Assembly (NCBI GenBank): GCA_913049915.1
Contig: CAJWZC010000001.1
Span: forward strand, 55,271-119,270
Origin: an uncultured Colwellia sp.
GTDB taxonomy: Bacteria; Pseudomonadota; Gammaproteobacteria; Enterobacterales; Alteromonadaceae
Length of the DNA: 64,000 nucleotides
Direction of reading: 5' to 3'
Shown here one piece after another: positions 10,685-19,468 of this stretch (position 1 is its first letter; the number at the start of each line of letters is the position of its first letter). The translations under genes and the position numbers were made by a program. A model generated the notes under the pieces. The model was not told the origin of the DNA and ran no database searches. It saw only the letters and a program-made list of their open reading frames with translations.

Positions 10685-11224
10685 TACCTTTTTTAATACT
10701 AAAACGGTTAAAGCCGATGTGATAAAGGTTAGTCCTGCGCCAATATTTAATATATTAATAAGATGAGTTTTTTATTGAAGTAAATTAGTGGTTTTTATAT
10801 AAAACACTTTATTAACATGGGTTTATAGCTATTAAGAGAGTAAAGTATGCGTCATGAATTATCATTTGTATTGTCACTGTCCTCAGGATTAAAAAATATT
10901 ATAAGAAAAAGGCTATCTCTAGACGTTTGTATTATTAATATTAGTTCAAAAGTAGTGGTGAGGATACGAAATAAAATACTAAAACTATGCCTTTTTACTA
11001 AAAGTAAACACGCTAAGGTATAATTTTTTCAAACTTCCATTGCAAAGATAGATCTTCCTTGACCACTACAAACGTCCTAGTAGTATGGAGATCATTAGAT
11101 AATATACTGATCAACAAAGGCAGTTGATTATTTTTTTATCTTCTTCTTAATAAACATACACAGTTATCTAGCGTTTTATATTCCATTAGCGAACAGTAAT
11201 TAGTACCTGATAAAGCAAGAACGA

Positions 11225-12034
11225 CTAAACTTGAATTGTACCTTTTAAATACTGTACGGCTTTACCTAAAAGAGAAACTTTATTATCCTCAACGTCACAT
11301 ATTATATTACCGCCACGTTTAGAAGACTGATATGCAATTAACTTAGACTTATTGAGCTTCCCAGCCCAATAAGGTGCTAAACCAGTATGAATAGAACCCG
11401 TAACGGGATCTTCATCACCACCATTCGCAGGCCAGAAATAACGAGAAACAAAGTCATAATCGTTTGATTTAGCGGTTACAACAACATCATATGGGGCGAG
11501 CTGTTTTAATAACTCATTATTTGGAACGACAGAAGTCACATCAACTTCGTTTTCATACACAACAAAGTATGCTTGATTGTTCAATAATACTTCCTTTGGG
11601 GCAATTGAAAGACCATTTAATAATGCTAATGGTATATCGCTAATATTTTCAGGTGGTCTACTCGGGAAATCCATTTTAATATAACCGTTATCCATTTTCG
11701 TAATAGATAAATTACCTACTGCTTTAGCGTAAAAACTAATATTTTTCACATCATGATTTTTAGAAAAAATAACAAATGAAGATGCTAATGTGGCATGACC
11801 ACAAAAGTCAATTTCAGTTATTGGAGAAAACCAACGAATTTCATAGTTATGAATATCGAGTTTTTTAACATACGCAGTTTCTGATAAATTATTTTCAATA
11901 GCAATGGACTGCATAAGCTCATCAGAAAGCCAATCCTTGGTAATAATTACTGCAGCTGAGTTTCCTTTAAACACCGCATCTGTGAATGCGTCAACAATAT
12001 TGATTTCTAATTCCATTTGAGAATATATCTCCAA
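11225..12034 (-). CDS. PhzF family isomerase/epimerase (second copy in window)
   Basis: VDAFTDAVFKGNSAAVI, NNLSETAYV, DFCGHATLA, EDPVTGSIHTGLAPYWAGKL motifs; divergent from the 9298..10092 copy. Confidence 0.92.
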   Translation of the reverse strand: MEIYSQMELEINIVDAFTDAVFKGNSAAVIITKDWLSDELMQSIAIENNLSETAYVKKLDIHNYEIRWFSPITEIDFCGHATLASSFVIFSKNHDVKNISFYAKAVGNLSITKMDNGYIKMDFPSRPPENISDIPLALLNGLSIAPKEVLLNNQAYFVVYENEVDVTSVVPNNELLKQLAPYDVVVTAKSNDYDFVSRYFWPANGGDEDPVTGSIHTGLAPYWAGKLNKSKLIAYQSSKRGGNIICDVEDNKVSLLGKAVQYLKGTIQV

Positions 12035-12048
12035 AGATATATTTACTT

Positions 12049-12138
12049 TATAACGCCAAATTAAGCGGTGTAAAGCAGTTAGTTAAAATTTATGATAAAT
12101 GAAATATAGCCAACTATGTGGACTTCCCTAGGTTAACA
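12049..12138 (-). repeat. attC-like recombination site (putative)
   Basis: Minus strand GTTAACCTAGGGAAGTCCACATAGTTGGCT...AACTAACTGCTTTACACCGCTTAATTTGGCGTTATAA, ending just upstream of the PhzF ORF. Confidence 0.55.
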
Positions 12139-12289
12139 ACAAGACTCTATTACAAAGAAATAAATACGAACTTATGAACGAGTTTAGACTCTGATATTTA
12201 TACAAACTAGTTGTCAAATCTTTAAAAAATAGCACTGAGCGCTTAGTTAGCTACTGACTAAACTAGCTGGTTTTATCTTTGTTTTTACC

Positions 12290-12537
12290 CTTTTTGTTGT
12301 ATAACTGAAACCAGTTTAATTGAAATTAAACTGGTTTCATGACCTGCATGAGTTGCTTTTATTTCCTGTAATTCGATGACAAGCCTCAAATATGATCGTT
12401 ATGGGTTTACTATTGATAAGCCAGTAAAGGAATTCGTTTGGTGTCATCCCAATATTTGATTACACCTTTTTGTTTCTATAAATGCAAACTTGAATAACTT
12501 ATTTTGTTAAATCAACAGCAACCTTAGAACAATACAT
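12290..12537 (-). mobile_element. Degenerate IS110-family transposase N-terminal remnant
   Basis: Minus-strand conceptual translation MYCSKVAVDLTK*VIQVCIYRNKKV*SNIGMTPNEFLYWLINSKPITIIFEAC, then after a frameshift THAGHETSLISIKLVSVI; matches the IS110 DEDD N-terminal pattern. Confidence 0.7.
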
Positions 12538-12644
12538 ATCAGGATCCTTTATAATATATTTGTGTGATAACTTTTATATTATCTCACTCTTTAGGGAGTC
12601 TAATTATCTGCTTAGCGTTGGTTTTAGTAACTTGTGATGAATTT

Positions 12645-13067
12645 TTATTTCGCATAAAGAACTATCTGGGTACAGCGAAAGATAGCAATTGTTTTTCCCG
12701 AGTCTTTATTTGAGACAGTAGCATCCCAAACCTGAGTTGTTTTTCCAACATGAATCGCTTGTGCAATACACTCCACCATCCCTTCTCGTGCTGTACCTAG
12801 ATGATTCGATTTTAACTCAATAGTAGTAAACCCTGTTGCATTATCAGGAAGATTGGCGAAACAACCATACCCAGCACATGTATCTGCTAAAGATACTACA
12901 CTACCAGCATGAAAATATCCGTTTGCGGAAAGTAACGATTTTTGAACTTGTAATTATGCTCTAAGTTCTCCAGGAAGTACATCAGTAACAACAATCCCAA
13001 GGTGCCCAGGCAGATTTTCAAGACCAAATTTATTGAAGAACTCAGGAGTAAATTTTGAAGAGTTCAT
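12645..13067 (-). pseudogene. PaaI-like hotdog thioesterase with an in-frame TAA stop
   Basis: Continuous minus-strand frame MNSSKFTPEFFNKFGLENLPGHLGIVVTDVLPGELRA*LQVQKSLLSANGYFHAGSVVSLADTCAGYGCFANLPDNATGFTTIELKSNHLGTAREGMVECIAQAIHVGKTTQVWDATVSNKDSGKTIAIFRCTQIVLYAK*. Confidence 0.85.
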
Positions 13068-13075
13068 AATATTCC

Positions 13076-13165
13076 TTACGCTTACATAAGCTGAAAATTA
13101 TAGTTGGCTATAAGATTTGAGGAACGAAATACAGCTAACTGTAATTTTTACATTTAATGTTCTTG
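13076..13165 (-). repeat. attC-like recombination site (degenerate, putative)
   Basis: Minus strand AACATTAAATGTAAAAATTACAGTTAGCTGTATTTCG...TATAGCCAACTATAATTTTCAGCTTATGTAAGCG, immediately 5' of the PaaI-like pseudogene. Confidence 0.5.
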
Positions 13166-13406
13166 TATGGATAATATATCCACATTCAATGTTCTTTTTA
13201 AAACTATTTTAGGTAAAGTGAAGCCCAAGCTTTGGCTGCAACCAAAGTCTTTTTATACGGTAGTTCGATTGATTGCTGGCTCCTCTATTGAGAGACCGAT
13301 AACAAGGTGGAACACCGTATAAAACGCCAAGCACTAAACTCGAATAGTCAAATGGGCCTCGAGCTCGAATAGTAGACAAAGTCAGTTTATTATCAATACG
13401 TAAATT

Positions 13407-14185
13407 AATCAAAATGAAATTAACGTTGGTGTTGACACAGATAAAGTACAATTCGACATTTACATACGCCCATTAGATATTTATTTCGTCGTAAGTAACG
13501 ATAAAATTGTTATAAAAGAACCCATTACTGAAATCAAAAAGCTAAAACAGATAAATTGGATGTACAATTAATCACGTATTATGCAGAGGCTATTAAGCCA
13601 AGACTATCTCAGCTAAAACCGGAGCAGATATGGCTGATGAGTAATTCACTCTCTTGCAGAAGTCAGTTAATAGGTATACCAACAATGGAGAAAAGCGTCT
13701 AAAATTATGCCTAAAGCAATAATATCATCCATTAAACTGGTACTTACGGTATTAAAAATCAGTTGGATAAAATTACAAAAAAATATAGAAACATATTGAA
13801 AGCTGTTACGAATATAAAATTAAAAATGACAAAATATAGAGCGTTTCTGGTGTTAGAAATGTTGTCGCGTTTAACTTGATGAATGAAATGCCAGAGCTAG
13901 GCTATATTACTAATAAAGAAGCGTCATCCTTGCTTGATGTTGTCTCATCTAATCGTGAAAGTGGCTAGTATAAAGGTAAGCGAATAATGAGTGGACAAAT
14001 TCGAACCGCGATACACATGGTAATGATATCAGCTATTCAAGGTGATCTAACATTTAAAACACTATATTAACGATTAGTTACGGCTTTAAACCCCAAAAAA
14101 ATAGCGATAATTTCTGCATTAGGATGCTAGTTATTACGCTAAATTTTATAGCAAGAGATGGTATCTATTAGGATCCTAAAATGAA
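13407..14185 (+). mobile_element. Degenerate IS110-family transposase (N- and C-terminal domains recognisable, frameshifts and internal deletion)
   Basis: INVGVDTDKVQFDIYIRPLDIYFVVSNDKIVIKEPITEIKKLKQ; YAEAIKPRLSQLKPEQIWLMSNSLSCRSQLIGIPTMEK; VVAFNLMNEMPELGYITNKEASSLLDVVSSNRESG*YKGKRIMSGQIRTAIHMVMISAIQGDLTFKTLY*RLVTALNPKKIAIIS. Confidence 0.82.
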
Positions 14186-14218
14186 TTAAAAGTTAGGATT
14201 TGATCCCATAGTCACTTG

Positions 14219-14494
14219 TTATATTACAAATGCAACGATAATTGCTGTTACCGCTAATATACTGTACTCCGGCGTTCCAGTTGGTACTTTAGTCATCAGT
14301 AAAAAACAAACAAAAGCTAACGCAAATAATATAGCACTGCCAACGAATACCCCAATTAATGTATGTCCCATAATTAAACCAATAATGGCTAAAGGAATAC
14401 TAAATAGTAAGGCTGAAAAGTAAGGTTCCTTCTTCACTAAATATAATTTATATGACAGAGCTAACATCAAAAGTTTGATAATGAAAAAGAGCAT
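14219..14494 (-). CDS. Small hydrophobic membrane protein (cassette-like)
   Basis: 91 aa, multiple hydrophobic segments; attC-like site directly upstream. Confidence 0.6.
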   Translation of the reverse strand: MLFFIIKLLMLALSYKLYLVKKEPYFSALLFSIPLAIIGLIMGHTLIGVFVGSAILFALAFVCFLLMTKVPTGTPEYSILAVTAIIVAFVI

Positions 14495-14509
14495 GAATAT
14501 ACCTTGTAA

Positions 14510-14606
14510 TATAACACCCTAATAAGAGGCAAATTGTAGTTGTCTATAATGTGAGCAGAGCGAAACAGCCAACTGTAATTTGTCTCGCTTAAACAGCTTA
14601 TTATAG
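14510..14606 (-). repeat. attC-like recombination site
   Basis: Minus strand CTATAATAAGCTGTTTAAGCGAGACAAATTACAGTTGGCTGTTTCGC...TATAGACAACTACAATTTGCCTCTTATTAGGGTGTTAT; right half nearly identical to the site at 15614. Confidence 0.7.
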
Positions 14607-14948
14607 ATAAATTAACGCCAAATTTAATATTTGTGTAATGATGATATGTCACAATCTATTATCTGTATATAAATATTACGTTCATTTCAAATTTTCTCTA
14701 GATCGTATAAGCAGAAATAGTAGTTTGTAGGGTCTTCTGCCCATTAGCCTTCAGTTTTTACCTATACAGAAGTCAATAACTGGTTGTCATTCTAACACCA
14801 AACTAAAACTAAATAATCGTAACTAGCACCATCATTAAAAATAATAAAAGAAGGCGTACATAACCAGTCAATGTCACGTTCAGATTTTAAGTTATTAAGG
14901 TACTGTAAATATTTTGATTTTACTAGTTGTTCAACTCAGGGCGTATTT

Positions 14949-15598
14949 CTATACATCAACTTCTTGGATATATCTACACTTAGGGAAGCTACTATACGCT
15001 AAAAAATTGTTTCCCTTATTCTTGCCTTTTTGCGCAGTTTTAACAGTCAATTCAGACGAACACTTAGGACATGTTTTACTATTATCTTTTGCAGAGATAG
15101 TTAACTCTACTAAAACTTAGGGAGTAGAAAATAATTAATTTTTAATTTCATCCACTGCATAGTTAGCTAACGCCTTGAATCGATGTAGTTTTAAACGTGC
15201 AGTTTCACATGCCGATTCAACGAATTGTCATGTTTAATTTGTTTTTGCTGAGTGTGACTTTTATCATCAAGCTCAATGACTCCGATAACGGAAAGATCTT
15301 TAGGGTTGCATAGGACAAAATCAAAATGTTTGGCTGATATTTTATTAAATGTAATTTGCCACTGGCTTCGGTTAAGTCCTTTTCTTGGTTTAAGGATATC
15401 GGCGATTCTTACTTTACCAACTACAACTACTTTATCTTCACAAGCAAGTTTTAATACCCCATAAAAATATCGTTCGGCTAGTGTAAATAGTGATCCACAT
15501 AATTCATATGGTGTTACCATTTTTTTAGAACTTTTGTTCTTAGATAGGAATATGAATAATAAAATTATAACAATGATAAAGAGTACAATAAATTCCAT
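14949..15598 (-). pseudogene. DUF2726 protein with C-terminal topoisomerase-type zinc ribbon, disrupted by frameshift and stops
   Basis: ORF 15191..15598 (TLAERYFYGVLKLACEDKVVVVGKVRIADILKPRKGLNRSQWQITFNKISAKHFDFVLCNPKDLSVIGVIELDD), continued in another frame as FVESACETARLKLHRFKALANYAVDEIKN and SAKDNSKTCPKCSSELTVKTAQKGKNKGNNFLAYSSFPKCRYIQEVDV*. Confidence 0.85.
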
Positions 15599-15613
15599 TT
15601 GATCACCTTGAAA

Positions 15614-15711
15614 TATAACGCCTCACAAGAGGCAAATAATAGTTGGTTAAAATAAGTGACGAAGGAGCAAAAACCAACTGTTATTTGTTCAACTTTAAAA
15701 CCCTTGTTAGC
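15614..15711 (-). repeat. attC-like recombination site
   Basis: Minus strand GCTAACAAGGGTTTTAAAGTTGAACAAATAACAGTTGGTT...AACCAACTATTATTTGCCTCTTGTGAGGCGTTAT; stop codon of the preceding minus-strand gene overlaps its outer AAC end. Confidence 0.7.
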
Positions 15712-16488
15712 TGTTTTTACAGCAAACCAATTTATTAATAAAGTCCTGATATGCTTTTATTGCTTTGTCTTTTCTCATTGTTTCGCCATGCTCAGTATCG
15801 GGTATGATAGCCAAAACCTTAATCTGATTTGAAGAAATATTGTAAAGTTCTTTCGAGTTTTCCTCTGGAGTAGTTGAATCATCTTCACCAATTAAGAACA
15901 GTAATGGTTCTCTATATTCTTTAATGAAATCATCATTATTTATTTCTGCTAATTCAGGTGATAAATTAACTGAATAAAATAGTTTTGACCAACTAGGTAT
16001 CAAATTATTAACTAACACCAGAACTGTGCTAATGGCACCATCAAGATTTAACGCATCTATTTTTTTATTAGCTACAACATAACTTGCAACTAAAGATCCC
16101 ATTGATAAACCATGGATAGTTGTTGGTAAATTAGTAGGGAATTCACTTTTTTAAAAATCAAAAAATTCTTAATACATCAGCTCGTAAGCTAATAAGAGAT
16201 AAGTTCTCTTTTTTATCACTTACTCCCATACCTCTATAATCAAACCAAATCACATTTGCGGGTAATAATGAAAACTTATTTAATATTTTTGATGAAGCGC
16301 TAATTTTCATACCGTTAGCACTGAAAAAAACAATATTCACCAAAGCATCCTTGTTTATTAATTTAACAGGCTCTAAGCGTAATACCATCCTCAGTAGTTA
16401 AACTTACAGCTGCTACAACCGCCGAAATCTTCGCTTCAGTTAGGTCTGTTTGAATTTAAGTGATATTGAGTTTCTTCTGGTTATTCAT
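15707..16488 (-). pseudogene. Alpha/beta hydrolase, frameshifted (fragments 15707..16102 and 16158..16388)
   Basis: Fragments join as ISAVVAAVSLTTEDGITLRAC / INKDALVNIVFFSANGMKISASSKILNKFSLLPANVIWFDYRGMGVSDKK... / ...EFPTNLPTTIHGLSMGSLVASYVVANKK...; nucleophile elbow GLSMGS. Confidence 0.8.
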
Positions 16489-16507
16489 CTTTATAAATAA
16501 ATGATTC

Positions 16508-16544
16508 AGCTGTATTTTTTCCGTTTGAAGCGCTTGTTATAAAC
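16508..16544 (-). repeat. Partial attC-like site (one half)
   Basis: Minus strand TTTATAACAAGCGCTTCAAACGGAAAAAATACAGCTG; matching right half not found. Confidence 0.4.
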
Positions 16545-16546
16545 CT

Positions 16547-16918
16547 TTAAACACTACAGTCATCTTTGACATATAGTTCTTCATAATCGTTACTATCGGG
16601 TGCAGTAAAATCTATGTTCTCGGCAATTTTTTCATTCGCTTTATCAATAGTAAACACATGTATATTTCACATCGGATCGACACATAGCCGAGGAGAATAA
16701 AGTTCGTCGATACGACCGCAACTTTCGGATTTAATTTCTATATTTGCGTCTAACAAATAACTTCTAGTTTCTAAAATAGTTAAAGTATTTCCCTGACACA
16801 TTATCTCACCTGTACTTATATATATTTCGACATCATTATTTACATCAGATTTATCACAACCACTGAGAATAATGAATAGTAGTAAAATTAAATAAGTTAT
16901 TTTCATTGAGTCTTCCAT
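16547..16918 (-). pseudogene. Putative lipoprotein with an in-frame TGA
   Basis: ORF 16667..16918 (signal peptide plus lipobox LSGC) continues in the same frame past TGA: DPM*NIHVFTIDKANEKIAENIDFTAPDSNDYEELYVKDDCSV*. Confidence 0.65.
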
Positions 16919-16950
16919 AACTTTATTAAGGTTTATAACAGTTTAATATG

Positions 16951-17093
16951 AGGAAAAATTCCTTCTTTATACAAGGTGAGATTAATCGTCCATAATTTGA
17001 TAACATCAAGAGGTTACTTTATTATTATTTTATAATCAAAAAGTTAAAAATAAATAATAAAGTGGTTGATGTATTAAAGAAGGAGATTTTCCT
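16951..17093. repeat. Large imperfect inverted repeat (about 143 bp)
   Basis: AGGAAAAATTCCTTCTTTAT at left versus TTAAAGAAGGAGATTTTCCT at right, with inner arms AACATCAA..ACTTTATTATT / AATAATAAAGT..TTGATGT. Confidence 0.6.
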
Positions 17094-17340
17094 GCTTTCT
17101 TGTAGAAATAAGGGATTTAACAATTACTGTGTATAAATACAGTAATTGTAGGGCGGATATTAATACTACTTTTTTATTAAAAAGCTTTTAGTTAAAATCA
17201 TTATTACTGACATAGTGGATTTCGCTTAGTCTTCTTGTGAGATAGCTTCATTACTCGTCTTCATTTACATAATAAGTAATCACAGTATAATTACGGCCAT
17301 ATTATTAATAGTATTTAATCAAAGGCATTTACTCTTCAGC

Positions 17341-19026
17341 ATGGCAGAGCAAAAAAATCATCCAGAACTAACTATCACCCAAGTTCCTCATACTGAAGGC
17401 AATACTCCTATTTCAATAACATCTAAGCTAATGAAGTCATATTCAGTAAAGCCTGAGCTAATAAATAAGGATACACAGCTTATACATCAAAGTGGTGATG
17501 AAAGTGAAGTGATCACTCCTAAAATTGTGCTCGCGACACTTAATGCAAGGTACTTTCACACCAGTTTTGGTTTACGTTATCTTTATGCGAATTTAAAAGA
17601 ATTACAGGATGTTTGTGAAATAAAAGAGTTTATTATCCAAACACGCGCCATGGATATTGTTGAACAAATTTTAGCAGTAAAACCAAGTATTATTGGTTTT
17701 GGTGTTTATATCTGGAACATTGTTGAAACGACAGCTGTTGTTAATTTATTAAAAGTTATCGCACCAGAAGTTAATATTGTTTTAGGTGGGCCTGAGGTCA
17801 GTTATGAAACTGAGCAACAAGCGATTGTCCAGTGTGCCGATTATGTATTAACGGGGCCGGCAGATTTAAGTTTCTATCAACTGTGTAAAGATATTATAAG
17901 CAATACGCCGCCAGATAAAAAAATCGTTCACTCAAAGCCGGTAGAGCTAAGCGACTTAGAGTTACCTTATCAATATTATACCGATGAAGATTTAACGCAC
18001 CGTTTACTGTACGTTGAAGCGTCGCGTGGTTGCCCCTTTAAATGTGAATTTTGTTTATCATCTTTGGACAAAACATCGGTACCCTTTGCGTTAGACTTAT
18101 TTCTTGAACAAATGGAAATACTCTACCAACGTGGAGCGAGAAACTTTAAATTTATCGATCGAACCTTTAATTTAAATATTAAAACTACCATGCAAATCAT
18201 GCAGTTTTTCTTAGACAAAATGACAGACGATCTTTATCTTCATTTTGAAGTGGTACCCGATCACCTACCTAGAAAATTAAAGGAGTTGTTAGCGCAGTTT
18301 CCTAAAGGTAGTTTACAATTTGAAATTGGTATACAAACCTTTAATATCGAAGTACAAAAGAATATCAGTAGAAAGCAAAATAACGCAAAATCAAAAGAGA
18401 ATTTAATCTGGCTAAAAGATAATACCCATGCACATATTCATGCAGATCTCATTTTTGGTTTACCCGGTGAGACGTTAGACACCTTTAAAGATAGTTTCAA
18501 TCAACTTTATCATTGCCGACCGCATGAAATTCAAATGGGTATTTTGAAACGTTTGAGAGGTAGTCCAATCATTCGACATACCAAAGCATTCGACTTACGT
18601 TTTAATCCCTTACCGCCCTTTAATATATTAAGTACTGACAGGGTCAGTTTTGCTACCATGCAACGTATTAATCGCTTTGCACGTTATTGGGACATGATTG
18701 GGAATTCAGGGCGTTTTAAATACGCTTTACCCCATATATTGTCGGATAAACCGTTTGATGATTTTATGGCGATTACCGAGTGGATTTTTAACAAAACAGG
18801 ACAAATCCATAAAATTAGTCTGAAAAAGTTATTTGAGTTAATTTCACAAGCGGTAGAAGCCTTATTTCCAGAAAAACATCAACTCGTGATTGAGACAATT
18901 GAACAAGACTACGATGCAGCACAATTGAAAAGCTTATTTAGTGGACTCAAACTTTATGCCGTCCCTGAGATAGAAACGGTAAGCAAAAATAAAGCATTAA
19001 AACGCCAACAACAACACATGAGTTAA
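17341..19026 (+). CDS. B12-binding domain radical SAM protein
   Basis: 561 aa; N-terminal cobalamin-binding-like region (IIGFGVYIWNI, VLGGPEVSYE), radical SAM motif EASRGCPFKCEFCLSS. Confidence 0.9.
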   Translation: MAEQKNHPELTITQVPHTEGNTPISITSKLMKSYSVKPELINKDTQLIHQSGDESEVITPKIVLATLNARYFHTSFGLRYLYANLKELQDVCEIKEFIIQTRAMDIVEQILAVKPSIIGFGVYIWNIVETTAVVNLLKVIAPEVNIVLGGPEVSYETEQQAIVQCADYVLTGPADLSFYQLCKDIISNTPPDKKIVHSKPVELSDLELPYQYYTDEDLTHRLLYVEASRGCPFKCEFCLSSLDKTSVPFALDLFLEQMEILYQRGARNFKFIDRTFNLNIKTTMQIMQFFLDKMTDDLYLHFEVVPDHLPRKLKELLAQFPKGSLQFEIGIQTFNIEVQKNISRKQNNAKSKENLIWLKDNTHAHIHADLIFGLPGETLDTFKDSFNQLYHCRPHEIQMGILKRLRGSPIIRHTKAFDLRFNPLPPFNILSTDRVSFATMQRINRFARYWDMIGNSGRFKYALPHILSDKPFDDFMAITEWIFNKTGQIHKISLKKLFELISQAVEALFPEKHQLVIETIEQDYDAAQLKSLFSGLKLYAVPEIETVSKNKALKRQQQHMS

Positions 19027-19119
19027 TGGTTGGGAGCCAAATATCTACTTACATTACTCACAAGAATAGACAAAGTCGCTAATCGAAAGCGTAACGGTAT
19101 TTTTCATAATAATAAACAT

Positions 19120-19169
19120 AATCATTACTGATATTATTACTGGTATCAGTAATGATTTTATCATTTTTT
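19120..19169 (+). terminator. Probable rho-independent terminator downstream of the radical SAM gene
   Basis: Perfect 14-bp stem AATCATTACTGATA/TATCAGTAATGATT with T-rich tail. Confidence 0.6.
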
Positions 19170-19468
19170 AAGTGGCAACAATCATTAAATATTTTCAGTA
19201 ATCCTCTTTTTACACGCGGCATTTAAGCGTTGAGTAACTTAGCCCTAACTGCTTGGCGTATTTCTTTTATGACTAATTATTTAAATAGATCGCCGTTAAT
19301 ACATTTCTGTATTTATCTAGTAGGCTTCAAAAAGGGGAGTTGTAGTTTGATAAATCAATATTGCTCTGGGGTGAAATTTTGTGAGGGAATAACGCTTATT
19401 AGTTGCAGCTTAAGCACGGGCTTTTTTTCGGTAGTAATGAATAATAGTGTTATTGGTGATTTGAAATA

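Noticed and set aside
12307-12338. Near-perfect 15-bp inverted repeat GAAACCAGTTTAATT/AATTAAACTGGTTTC considered as terminator or att site
   Set aside because: Lies within the IS110 transposase remnant reading frame (THAGHETSLISIKLVSVI) and has no T-tract; most simply a chance or secondary palindrome in decayed coding sequence.
14914-15120. Plus-strand 68-aa ORF
   Set aside because: Antisense to the recognisable zinc-ribbon end of the DUF2726 pseudogene.
16547-16918. In-frame TGA considered as selenocysteine codon
   Set aside because: Putative lipoprotein with no redox motif, in a neighbourhood full of pseudogenes, and no SECIS-like structure recognised; nonsense mutation is simpler.
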